Assembly (NCBI RefSeq): GCF_004365655.1
Contig: NZ_SOEO01000003.1
Span: 62,001 to 126,000, forward strand
Origin: Epilithonimonas xixisoli
Lineage (GTDB): Bacteria; Bacteroidota; Bacteroidia; Flavobacteriales; Weeksellaceae
Length of the DNA: 64,000 bases
Direction of reading: 5' to 3'
Translations under genes and position numbers: made by a program
Notes under the pieces: model-generated
What the model saw: the letters and a program-made list of their open reading frames with translations, nothing else
Told to the model about the DNA's origin: nothing
Databases searched by the model: none
Shown: positions 42,766 to 50,143 of the stretch, piece after piece
Layout: every line of letters starts with the position of its first letter
How positions within the stretch are numbered: the first letter of the stretch is position 1

Positions 42766-43635
42766 ATGGAAATGAATGTTTCAAACAACGAGGAGCAAGT
42801 AGTTGCTAAAAAAGTAGGTGGATTAAACCCTGCGCTAATAATTCCTATCCTTATTGTGATAGGTGTTGCAATTTATTTATTTGTATTGGGTAACCCAGGC
42901 AATTTCAAAGCAGATCCAAGAATCAATGGTCTGTCATCAGTAGCTTTTGCTGATATTGAATCTAAAGAACTTCACCCTGGTGACGGTTTTATGGGTATTA
43001 TCTATATGGGTGGACCAATTGTACCAATCCTTATTTCTTTTATGATTATCGTAATCGTGTTCTCTATTGAAAGAGCTTTAGCATTATCAAAAGCGGCTGG
43101 TAAAGGAAACGTTGATGCTTTCGTATTGAAAGTAAGAAGCTTGCTAAACCAAAACAAAATTGACGAAGCAATTGAAGAGTGCGACAGACAACAAGGTTCT
43201 GTTGGAAACGTAGTGAGAGAAGGACTTACAACTTACAAAGTTTTAGCGACTGATTCTTCTATGAACAAAGAACAAAAAATGGTTGCGCTTAACAAATCAA
43301 TCGAAGAAGCTACTACATTGGAAATGCCAATGCTAGAGAAAAATATGATGATTCTTTCAACTCTTGGTACAGTTGCAACTTTGGTAGCACTATTGGGAAC
43401 TGTAATCGGGATGATCAAGGCATTTAGCGCATTAGGTTCAGGAGGAGGAACTCCAGATTCTGCAGCATTATCAATCGGTATCTCTGAGGCACTTATTAAT
43501 ACTGCGTTAGGTATTGGTACTTCTGCTGTTGCAATTATACTTTACAACTATTTTACTTCTAAGATTGACGGACTTACGTTCAAGATTGACGAGATCGCAA
43601 TGTCAATCCAACAATCTTTCGCAGAATTCCACTAA
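42766..43635 (+). CDS. exbB: MotA/TolQ/ExbB proton channel family protein
   Basis: 289 residues. An extra N-terminal membrane segment at about 21-41, then PIVPILISFMIIVIVFSIERA, and the conserved pair of membrane helices with TLGTVATLVALLGTVIGMIKAFSALGS and the C-terminal AVIILYNYF. This is the stator subunit that passes the proton gradient to TonB. First of four-plus genes of a TonB energising operon with two ExbD proteins. Confidence 0.93.
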   Translation: MEMNVSNNEEQVVAKKVGGLNPALIIPILIVIGVAIYLFVLGNPGNFKADPRINGLSSVAFADIESKELHPGDGFMGIIYMGGPIVPILISFMIIVIVFSIERALALSKAAGKGNVDAFVLKVRSLLNQNKIDEAIEECDRQQGSVGNVVREGLTTYKVLATDSSMNKEQKMVALNKSIEEATTLEMPMLEKNMMILSTLGTVATLVALLGTVIGMIKAFSALGSGGGTPDSAALSIGISEALINTALGIGTSAVAIILYNYFTSKIDGLTFKIDEIAMSIQQSFAEFH

Positions 43636-43713
43636 GAATTCCGCTAGGATTGGAAATTGCTTCTGCGGAAGTGGATTTCAAAAACAAGAAGTTTAATAAA
43701 TAAATAATTTATA

Positions 43714-44316
43714 ATGGCGAGAGTCAAACCAAAAAGACATAATATAAGGGTAGATATGACGGCAATGACCGATGTATCATTTCTACTCCTTACATTCTTT
43801 ATCCTCACGGCTCAGTTTGCAAAACCTGATATCGAGACGATTACGACGCCATCTTCTATCTCTCAAAAGCTTCTTCCAGATGCGAGTTTAATGACTATTT
43901 TGAGTACAACGGACGGAAAATTCTATTTCACTCCAGTTGAAAACGGAACGGAAAGAATCGCTCTGCTAGATAAAATGGGACAGAAGTACGGCATGACATT
44001 TACTGATAAAGAAAAAGTTAATTTTTCTAATGCTCAGTCAATTGGTGTACCGATGAGTCAACTAAAAGGCTTTCTAGCTTTGCCAGATGCAGATAGAAAA
44101 GCATATAAAAGCCCAACGGGAATCCCAATGGATAGTACGAAAAAAGAATTGATAGACTGGGTACAACAAAGTTTGGCAGTTAATCCTGATTACAAATTGG
44201 CAATCAAAGGAGATGTGCAAACCAAGTATCCAAAAGTTAAATCTTTGTTTGAAGGATTAAGAGATATTGATTTTCTTAAATTCTGGTTAATAACAAGTCA
44301 GGAAACGGCACAATAA
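43714..44316 (+). CDS. exbD: ExbD/TolR family protein, first copy
   Basis: 200 residues, longer than the usual 140. Single N-terminal membrane helix with the essential Asp in MTAMTDVSFLLLTFFILTA, then a periplasmic domain with an extra segment (about 90-150). Works with ExbB as proton-driven stator. Starts about 78 nt after exbB and is followed 7 nt later by a second ExbD. Confidence 0.92.
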   Translation: MARVKPKRHNIRVDMTAMTDVSFLLLTFFILTAQFAKPDIETITTPSSISQKLLPDASLMTILSTTDGKFYFTPVENGTERIALLDKMGQKYGMTFTDKEKVNFSNAQSIGVPMSQLKGFLALPDADRKAYKSPTGIPMDSTKKELIDWVQQSLAVNPDYKLAIKGDVQTKYPKVKSLFEGLRDIDFLKFWLITSQETAQ

Positions 44317-44323
44317 TAAAGAA

Positions 44324-44866
44324 ATGGCAGAAGTACAAGTAAAAGACAGTAGCGGGAAAGGCGGGAAGGTGCGCTCCAAGAAGCAGGTGCCTCACGTAGA
44401 TTTGACTCCGATGGTGGATTTGGCGTTTCTTTTGATCACATTCTTTATGTTAGTGACCACTTTTAACAAACCAAACGTTATGGACCTAGGTCTTCCGGCA
44501 AAACCGAAAGACAAGACACAACAACCTCAAGATATTGATATTAAGTTACAAAACTCTATTTCTATTATTATAGGAAAGGATAACAGAATTTTCTATCATC
44601 AGCAAGATCAAGCTGGTCTTAATGATCAGACACTTCTTGAAACCAATTTTGACAGAGAAGGAATTACGAAAGTAATTGAGCAAGCAAAAGCTAGTGCGAT
44701 TGATAAAAACATTTTTACAGTAATTATCAAGCCTACAGACGATGCAGTATATAAGAATTTTGTAGATATGCTGGATGAAATGGCAATCACCAAGAATGAA
44801 AGATACGGTGTAACCGATATCAAACCTTGGGAAGAAGCTATTTATAAAAAGAAAGTTGGACAGTAA
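44324..44866 (+). CDS. exbD: ExbD/TolR family protein, second copy
   Basis: 180 residues. Cytosolic lead with Lys/Arg and VDLTPMVDLAFLLITFFML with the conserved Asp. The two ExbD proteins are diverged from each other outside the membrane helix (for example YHQQDQAGLNDQ), which suggests different partners or a heterodimer. Third gene of the operon. Confidence 0.92.
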   Translation: MAEVQVKDSSGKGGKVRSKKQVPHVDLTPMVDLAFLLITFFMLVTTFNKPNVMDLGLPAKPKDKTQQPQDIDIKLQNSISIIIGKDNRIFYHQQDQAGLNDQTLLETNFDREGITKVIEQAKASAIDKNIFTVIIKPTDDAVYKNFVDMLDEMAITKNERYGVTDIKPWEEAIYKKKVGQ

Positions 44867-44902
44867 TGCCTCGCTACAAATATCATATTTAATAATATAA
44901 AA

Positions 44903-45733
44903 ATGGCAGAAGATAATTTAAAATACAGTCCAACTCTTGATGAGATTGTATTTGAAAATAGAAATAAAGAGTATGGTGCTTTTGATTTAAGAACGGCCTA
45001 TCCAAAAATACTTACTAAGTCTTTTTTATTGGGTACTGCTTTATTTGTTTTTCTTGCAGTTTCTCCGCTTATCTATCTTAAGATTCAACAGATGACTGCT
45101 GAAGAGACGGTAGAAGTAGATGCAAATTTGGTTGAAATTTTAGAAGATCAACCAATCATAGAGCAACCTAAAGAAGAAGAACCGCCACCACCACCGCCAC
45201 CTCCAAAAGAGGAAGAGAAGCAGGAAGTGATTCAAAACGTTGTGCCAGAACCAAAAAAGGCACCTAAGATTGAAACACCACCGCCACCAATTACAAAACA
45301 ATTGGAAACAACAACAGGTCTTGTAAACCAAGAAGGTGTAGCTAAACCATCTTACACACCACCGCCACCACCACCATCAACTGGTAAAGGTGTTGTTGCA
45401 GAGGTGAAGGTGAATACAAACGAGGTTTACGACTCAGTAGATCAAAGTGCGGAATATCCTGGAGGTTTGAATGGTGTAAGAAAATACATCGCTGACAATG
45501 TTGACAGTTCTGGAATGGAAGGTGAAGGTCAGTTAACAGTAAAACTTAAATTTATTGTTGAGAGAGACGGAACAGTTTCTGATGTGAAAGCGACTTCGAA
45601 ATCTGGAAACAGTGATTTTGATGCAGAAGCTATCAGAGTTGTAAAGAAACTTAAAAAGTGGGCTCCAGCTAAGAAAAATGGAGAAAACGTAAGATCTTAT
45701 TACTCTATTCCAATTACAATGCAGTTCCAATAA
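44903..45733 (+). CDS. tonB: TonB energy transducer
   Basis: 276 residues. N-terminal membrane helix (about 35-58, FLLGTALFVFLAVSPL), periplasmic linker with two proline runs (about 95-150), and a C-terminal TonB domain: SAEYPGGLNGVRKYI, then VERDGTVSDVKATSKSGN and RVVKKLKKWAPAKKNG. It spans the periplasm and energises receptors such as the one at 7712-10369. Ends at a terminator. Confidence 0.94.
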   Translation: MAEDNLKYSPTLDEIVFENRNKEYGAFDLRTAYPKILTKSFLLGTALFVFLAVSPLIYLKIQQMTAEETVEVDANLVEILEDQPIIEQPKEEEPPPPPPPPKEEEKQEVIQNVVPEPKKAPKIETPPPPITKQLETTTGLVNQEGVAKPSYTPPPPPPSTGKGVVAEVKVNTNEVYDSVDQSAEYPGGLNGVRKYIADNVDSSGMEGEGQLTVKLKFIVERDGTVSDVKATSKSGNSDFDAEAIRVVKKLKKWAPAKKNGENVRSYYSIPITMQFQ

Positions 45734-45758
45734 GAACTTGATTGTAAGTTATTATACA

Positions 45759-45787
45759 AAAGAGAAGTTTTTATAACTTCTCTTTTT
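45759..45787 (+). terminator. Terminator after tonB
   Basis: AAGAGAAGTT pairs with AACTTCTCTT, followed by a long T run. The T run leads directly into the TAGATTTG box of the next gene. Confidence 0.85.
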
Positions 45788-45791
45788 TTAT

Positions 45792-45799
45792 TAGATTTG
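45792..45799 (+). promoter_or_regulatory. -7 promoter box that overlaps a terminator tail
   Basis: TAGATTTG only 4 nt before the ATG at 45804; transcription would start at or next to the ATG. The -33 region is inside the terminator hairpin. Confidence 0.5.
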
Positions 45800-45803
45800 T
45801 GTT

Positions 45804-45989
45804 ATGTTTAAATGGCTTTCTTTATTAGCAGGATTCATCTACATTGTTTTGGGAATCGTTGTTATCATCTACAAATTTTTCGGAGTCGTACTGGAACCCA
45901 ATGTGGCATACGCTTTGGGCGCATTATTGATAGCTTACGGTATTTTCCGTCTTGTGCGAGCTGCAACATCAATCAAAAACAAGGATTAA
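45804..45989 (+). CDS. Small two-helix membrane protein
   Basis: 61 residues: two hydrophobic helices (about 4-25 and 34-51) joined by a short loop, and a basic C terminus (ATSIKNKD). I do not recognise a family; ALGALLIAYGIFRLVRA is like small inner-membrane proteins. It stops 2 nt before the PstS-like gene, in the same transcript. Confidence 0.7.
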   Translation: MFKWLSLLAGFIYIVLGIVVIIYKFFGVVLEPNVAYALGALLIAYGIFRLVRAATSIKNKD

Positions 45990-45991
45990 AA

Positions 45992-46864
45992 ATGAAAAAA
46001 CTCTTTTTCCTTCTCATAGCAATATCTGCTATAGCTTTGTCTTGTTCCAAAGAGAAAAAGCCAGAAGTGGATATGCCCAACAAAGGCGAAATCACTATCA
46101 CGACAGATGAGTCTTTCCAAAGTGTGACCGAGGCTTTGGTTGATAGATATATGGCACTTTATCCCAATACAAAAATCAACATTATAGTGAAGAAAGAAGA
46201 TCTTGGTTTTTTGGATTTATTGGAAAAAAAAACAAGAGTCATTGTGATGTCCAGAGAATTGTCTGATAAAGAAAAAAAAGCATTTGACCAGAAAGTTGAT
46301 CTTCCTTGGTTACCAGCGAAATTTGCCGCAGATGCTGTTCTTTTTGTCGTTCCAAAGGATTCTCCTCTTGAGTCTATTTCGATGGAAGATATTTACAAAG
46401 AACTCCAGTCAGATGACAAAAAAATCATCTTTGATGGAACCAATTCCAGCAATCTTAATTTCGTAGCTCAGACTTTTCAGAAAAATCCATCGGAATTAAA
46501 ATTTTCTATCATCAATGGAAACGAAAATGTAGCAGAACAACTGAAAAATCATCCAGGGAAAATTGGTGTTATCAGTTACAACACCATCAGCAGACCATTT
46601 GGGAAAGAAGCAGAAAAACTCAGAAATGAACTGAAAGTCCTGAAAGTCATCAAAAATAATAAAGCATTTGAAGTGTCAAATGATAATCTGAAAAATATGT
46701 CTTATCCATTCACAAGAGTGCTCTATTTTCTTACCAATGAACCTTATTATGGTTTAGGAAATGGGCTTATCAGATTTTCTTGCCAACAGCTAGGTCAGAT
46801 TGTGGTGGAGAAGGAAGGACTTCAGCCTTATCACATTTTCAACCGAGAAGTCCAAATGAGATAG
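45992..46864 (+). CDS. PstS-like substrate-binding lipoprotein
   Basis: About 290 residues from the ATG at 45992; an open frame from 45812 runs antisense to sense of no known domain and is rejected. Lipobox IALSC. PstS-type periplasmic-binding domain: GEITITTDESFQSVTEALVD, then VIVMSRELSDKEK and FVVPKDSPLESISMEDIYKE. It resembles phosphate-binding PstS, but no ABC transporter follows; instead it sits after exb-tonB and before a TPR protein. Ligand unknown. Confidence 0.85.
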   Translation: MKKLFFLLIAISAIALSCSKEKKPEVDMPNKGEITITTDESFQSVTEALVDRYMALYPNTKINIIVKKEDLGFLDLLEKKTRVIVMSRELSDKEKKAFDQKVDLPWLPAKFAADAVLFVVPKDSPLESISMEDIYKELQSDDKKIIFDGTNSSNLNFVAQTFQKNPSELKFSIINGNENVAEQLKNHPGKIGVISYNTISRPFGKEAEKLRNELKVLKVIKNNKAFEVSNDNLKNMSYPFTRVLYFLTNEPYYGLGNGLIRFSCQQLGQIVVEKEGLQPYHIFNREVQMR

Positions 46865-46964
46865 GCTAAGTTTTAATATTTTTTTAACAGAAAAAACTTT
46901 TTTAATTAAAATAATGGTCTGAATATTGTGATTCAAACCATCGATTAATATTCTTAATAAAATA

Positions 46965-48617
46965 ATGAAAACAGAAAATATAATGAATTTATCCAAGAAA
47001 GTTGTTCTTACAGCAGCAGTAGGTTTTTTTACAAGTTTTGGTTTTGCACAATCTTTACAAGACGGAATCAATTTTGTTGACAGCCAAAAATACGCTAAAG
47101 CAAAACAAAATTACACAGACCTTATCAACCAAAATCCTAAAGATGCGAATAATCATTTCTATTTAGGAAACACATATTTGACTCAGTTTGATCCTAATTT
47201 TGATTTGGCTCAGGAAAGTTTTAACAAAGGTCTTGCGGTAGATGCAAAAAGTTATTTGAACAAACTAGGATTAGCTTCTGTTAAGTTAGGAAAAGGAGAC
47301 AAATCTGCGATCGCAGAGATCCAGCAGATTGTAAAAGATTCCAGAGAGAAAGATGCAGAAGTTCTTTTCAGAGCTGGTGAGGCATTGACTTTGTTTGAAA
47401 AATTCAGTGCGCCAGATTTGGCAATTACATTCTTGAACAAAGCTATAGAAAGAGCTGATAAAAAAGGAGTTCCTGCAAATTATTACTACTCATTGGGTGA
47501 TGCTTACAGAATCAAAAAAGATCCGGGTAACGCAATGACAGCTTATGACAAAGCAGAAGCAGTAGCGAAAAACAAAGCTTCAGTTTTCACAAGAAAAGGA
47601 ACACTTTGGATGGCCGCTCAACTATGGCAAAAAGCTAAAGAAAATATTGATAAAGCAATTGCAGTAGATCCAACTTATGCGCCGGCTTACAAAGCTTTGG
47701 CTGGCTATAACATCAAGTATCAGAAAAATGCAGAAGCAACTCAGAATTTGATTAATTATGCAAAATACGCAGATGAGGATGCTTATACGCAATTAGAAAT
47801 TGCAAAACTTTACTTTACAAACGAAGATTTTGCCAATGCTAAATCTACTTTAGATTCAGTTTTTGATAAAGTGAATGATCCTATCAAACACAGATTGAGA
47901 GCATACATCCAATATGGAGATGGCGATTATGCAGGAGCTCAAAAAAGCATCGAGACATTCTTGTCAACAGCTGAGAAAAGCAGAATCCAACCATCTGATG
48001 ACGGTTTGCAAGGTTTAATTGCTGCTGGAATGGCAAAAGATGAGAAGGATGCGGCTAAAAAAGCACAATTAGATGCTCTTGCAACTCAAAAAATTGGTAT
48101 TGCAAAAGCAGCTAAAGACGAGACGATGAAATGGGACGAAGAATTGGCGAAAATAAAAGGCGGGATTAATACTGCTTCTGTAGATCAAGGTCCAACTTCA
48201 CCAGCGATTGAAGCGCTTAAAAAGAAAGTTATAGAAAATCCTGCTGATACAGATTCTCTTTACAAATTGGCAACAGAATATCAGAATGTTCAGAACTGGA
48301 ATGGTGCCATTTTAACTTGGAGCAAAATGTCTTCTGCATTGCCAGATTGGGCGCCAGCTTATTACAGCCAAGGTTATGCTTATCAACAAGCGGGTAACAA
48401 TGAGATGGCAAAAGCTTCTTACGAGAAATTTATTACCCTTGTAAAACCTGCTGAGATAGAAGCTAGCAAACCAAGTTTGGGTTACGCATATTACTTTATT
48501 GCATTTTTGGAAAAAGATTCAAATCCAGAGAAAGCAAAACAATATGTAGCAAAATCTCTTGAGTATGAGCCAACTTACCAAGATGCAATTACACTTCAAA
48601 CTGCATTGAACAAGTAA
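46965..48617 (+). CDS. Exported tetratricopeptide-repeat protein
   Basis: 550 residues (an in-frame ATG at 46983 is the alternative start and gives a better signal peptide, ending GFAQ). Many TPR units of about 34 residues, for example AGEALTLFEKFSAPDLAI, YYYSLGDAYRIKKDPGNA, and AYKALAGYNIKYQKNAE, through to the end. It may sit in the periplasm or outer membrane and assemble partner proteins. It follows the PstS-like lipoprotein gene by 100 nt and ends at a hairpin; same strand as exb-tonB. Confidence 0.86.
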   Translation: MKTENIMNLSKKVVLTAAVGFFTSFGFAQSLQDGINFVDSQKYAKAKQNYTDLINQNPKDANNHFYLGNTYLTQFDPNFDLAQESFNKGLAVDAKSYLNKLGLASVKLGKGDKSAIAEIQQIVKDSREKDAEVLFRAGEALTLFEKFSAPDLAITFLNKAIERADKKGVPANYYYSLGDAYRIKKDPGNAMTAYDKAEAVAKNKASVFTRKGTLWMAAQLWQKAKENIDKAIAVDPTYAPAYKALAGYNIKYQKNAEATQNLINYAKYADEDAYTQLEIAKLYFTNEDFANAKSTLDSVFDKVNDPIKHRLRAYIQYGDGDYAGAQKSIETFLSTAEKSRIQPSDDGLQGLIAAGMAKDEKDAAKKAQLDALATQKIGIAKAAKDETMKWDEELAKIKGGINTASVDQGPTSPAIEALKKKVIENPADTDSLYKLATEYQNVQNWNGAILTWSKMSSALPDWAPAYYSQGYAYQQAGNNEMAKASYEKFITLVKPAEIEASKPSLGYAYYFIAFLEKDSNPEKAKQYVAKSLEYEPTYQDAITLQTALNK

Positions 48618-48637
48618 TAATTTAATTGATTGACAAT

Positions 48638-48672
48638 AAAAACTTCCTGATTCGAAAGATTGGGAAGTTTTG
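48638..48672 (+). terminator. Terminator after the TPR gene
   Basis: AAAACTTCC pairs with GGAAGTTTT across a 13-nt loop, followed by a T run. Confidence 0.8.
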
Positions 48673-48687
48673 TTTTTAGTATTTTTG
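48660..48687 (+). promoter_or_regulatory. Promoter of bshB1
   Basis: TTG (48660-48662), 17-nt spacer, TATTTTTG (48680-48687); leader about 34 nt. The TTG overlaps the preceding terminator. Confidence 0.5.
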
Positions 48688-48727
48688 TACCAAACGTTAT
48701 CATTAAAAACAAAATAAAAGTTACAAT

Positions 48728-49453
48728 ATGAAATGTGATATTCTGGCAATTGGCGCACATCCAGACGATGTAGAATTGGGATGTGGCGGAACAATCGCTA
48801 AACTTATTTCCGAAGGCAAAAAGATTGGAATCATAGATCTGACACAAGGCGAACTGGGAACCAGAGGCACCATAGAAACCCGCGCTCAAGAAGCAAGCGA
48901 TGCCGCAAAGATATTAGGTATCAGCGCAAGGGAAAACTTAAAGCTGAAAGATGGCTTTCTCAATAATTCTGAGGAATATCAACTTAAGATTGCTGAAATG
49001 ATCAGAAAATACCGACCGGAAATTGTTTTTGCCAATGCGATAGATGATCGTCATCCAGACCATGCAAAGGCAGCAAAACTCATTTCTGATGCTTGTTTTA
49101 TCTCAGGATTGAGAAAAGTTGAGACTTATAATGATAAAGGCGATTTGCAAGAGGTTTGGAGGCCAAAACATATTTTCCATTACATCCAATGGAAAAATGT
49201 TGAACCAGATTTTGTAGTCGATATTTCGGGGTTTCTTGATAAAAAAATAGAATCTTGCTTGGCTTACAAAACCCAGTTTTATGATCCAAGTTCCACAGAA
49301 CCAGTGACGCCGATTACAACCAAAGACTTTCTAGAGAGCTTGACTTACAGAGCACAAGATTTGGGAAGGCTTTCTGGCGTTGAGTTTGCAGAAGGTTTCA
49401 CGACAGAAAAATTGATTGCAATCAAAAATTTCGATGGAATAGTTTGCAATTAA
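48728..49453 (+). CDS. bshB1: Bacillithiol biosynthesis deacetylase BshB1
   Basis: 241 residues. LmbE-like zinc deacetylase: AIGAHPDDVELGCGGT with His/Asp metal ligands, and DDRHPDHAKAAKL. It removes the acetyl from GlcNAc-malate in bacillithiol synthesis; the length and ENLKLKDGF and ALG-like region match BshB1. Flavobacteria use bacillithiol. The -33 promoter box of the next tRNA gene is inside its last codons. Confidence 0.9.
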   Translation: MKCDILAIGAHPDDVELGCGGTIAKLISEGKKIGIIDLTQGELGTRGTIETRAQEASDAAKILGISARENLKLKDGFLNNSEEYQLKIAEMIRKYRPEIVFANAIDDRHPDHAKAAKLISDACFISGLRKVETYNDKGDLQEVWRPKHIFHYIQWKNVEPDFVVDISGFLDKKIESCLAYKTQFYDPSSTEPVTPITTKDFLESLTYRAQDLGRLSGVEFAEGFTTEKLIAIKNFDGIVCN

Positions 49454-49473
49454 ACGATAAAATGTTATATTTG
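49443..49473 (+). promoter_or_regulatory. Two-box promoter of tRNA-His
   Basis: TTTG (49443-49446) inside the end of bshB1, 19-nt spacer, TATATTTG (49466-49473). Transcription would begin about 7 nt before the tRNA, a fine match to consensus. Confidence 0.8.
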
Positions 49474-49487
49474 CACACGCAAAAACG

Positions 49488-49561
49488 GTGATTGTAGCTC
49501 AGTTGGTTAGAGCGCCGGATTGTGGTTCCGGAGGTCGGGGGTTCGAGACCCCTCATTCACC
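49488..49561 (+). tRNA. tRNA-His (anticodon GTG)
   Basis: Cloverleaf: acceptor GTGATTG, D-stem GCTC/GAGC with AGTTGGTTA, anticodon arm CCGGATTGTGGTTCCGG with GTG, T-arm GGGGGTTCGAGACCCCT, 3' strand CATTCAC and C73. The extra G (49487) typical of histidine tRNA can pair with C73. The pair at position 5-68 is T-T, not a normal pair. The CCA end is not encoded. Confidence 0.95.
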
Positions 49562-49569
49562 CACAGATT

Positions 49570-49602
49570 AAAAGCATTTCATTTTATGAGATGCTTTTTT
49601 TA
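49570..49602 (+). terminator. tRNA-His terminator
   Basis: AAAGCATTTCAT with ATGAGATGCTTT (one mismatch), then a T run. Confidence 0.85.
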
Positions 49603-49620
49603 TTTAGAATTTATCAATGA

Positions 49621-49650
49621 AAAAGCGCACTTCAGAAGAAATGCGCTTTT
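49621..49650. terminator. Terminator after the DUF3276 gene
   Basis: AAAAGCGCA and TGCGCTTTT, with T run on the plus strand and A run on the minus. Confidence 0.8.
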
Positions 49651-49669
49651 GCTTTGTTTTTAAAATGAA

Positions 49670-50005
49670 TTAAACTTCGTCGTCAGATTCTATGGTGAAA
49701 GATTTGGACTTGAAGTCTTTATCGTGTCTTTCAGAGATGACATCTTCGCCTTTTTGCTGGATGATAAAGTCTGTAGATTCGTTAAATAATTCTTGGAAAC
49801 TTTTGAAATCCTCTTTGTAAAGATAGATTTTGTGCTTTTCAAAAGTTGCTTCTCCATTTTCTCCGAAGTTCTTTTTGCTCTCGGTAATGGTTAAATAATA
49901 ATCACCTGCTTTGGTCTCGCGCACATCAAAGAAATACGTTCTTCTGCCTGCTTTCAACACCTTAGTGAAAATCTCATTCTCATGTCGTTCTTTAAATTCA
50001 CTCAT
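49670..50005 (-). CDS. PUR family nucleic-acid-binding protein (DUF3276)
   Basis: About 111 residues from the ATG at 50003-50005; the longer frame to 50038 is not needed. MSEFKERHENEIFTKVLKAG begins the PUR-alpha-like domain, with RRTYFFDVRETKAGDYYLTI. These proteins bind single-stranded DNA or RNA in Bacteroidetes and Spirochaetes. The acidic tail (SDDEV) is normal. Stands alone. Confidence 0.85.
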   Translation of the reverse strand: MSEFKERHENEIFTKVLKAGRRTYFFDVRETKAGDYYLTITESKKNFGENGEATFEKHKIYLYKEDFKSFQELFNESTDFIIQQKGEDVISERHDKDFKSKSFTIESDDEV

Positions 50006-50143
50006 CGTTAAATATTTTTTAGAAATCTCTGTTAACAAATATAACAGATTTCTCGGAATTTCAAAATTTTTTGTTAAAAAAAGCTTGTAAAACGCTAATT
50101 TTCTTAAATTTTTGATAAAATTCCGTCCAATTTATTATGAGAA

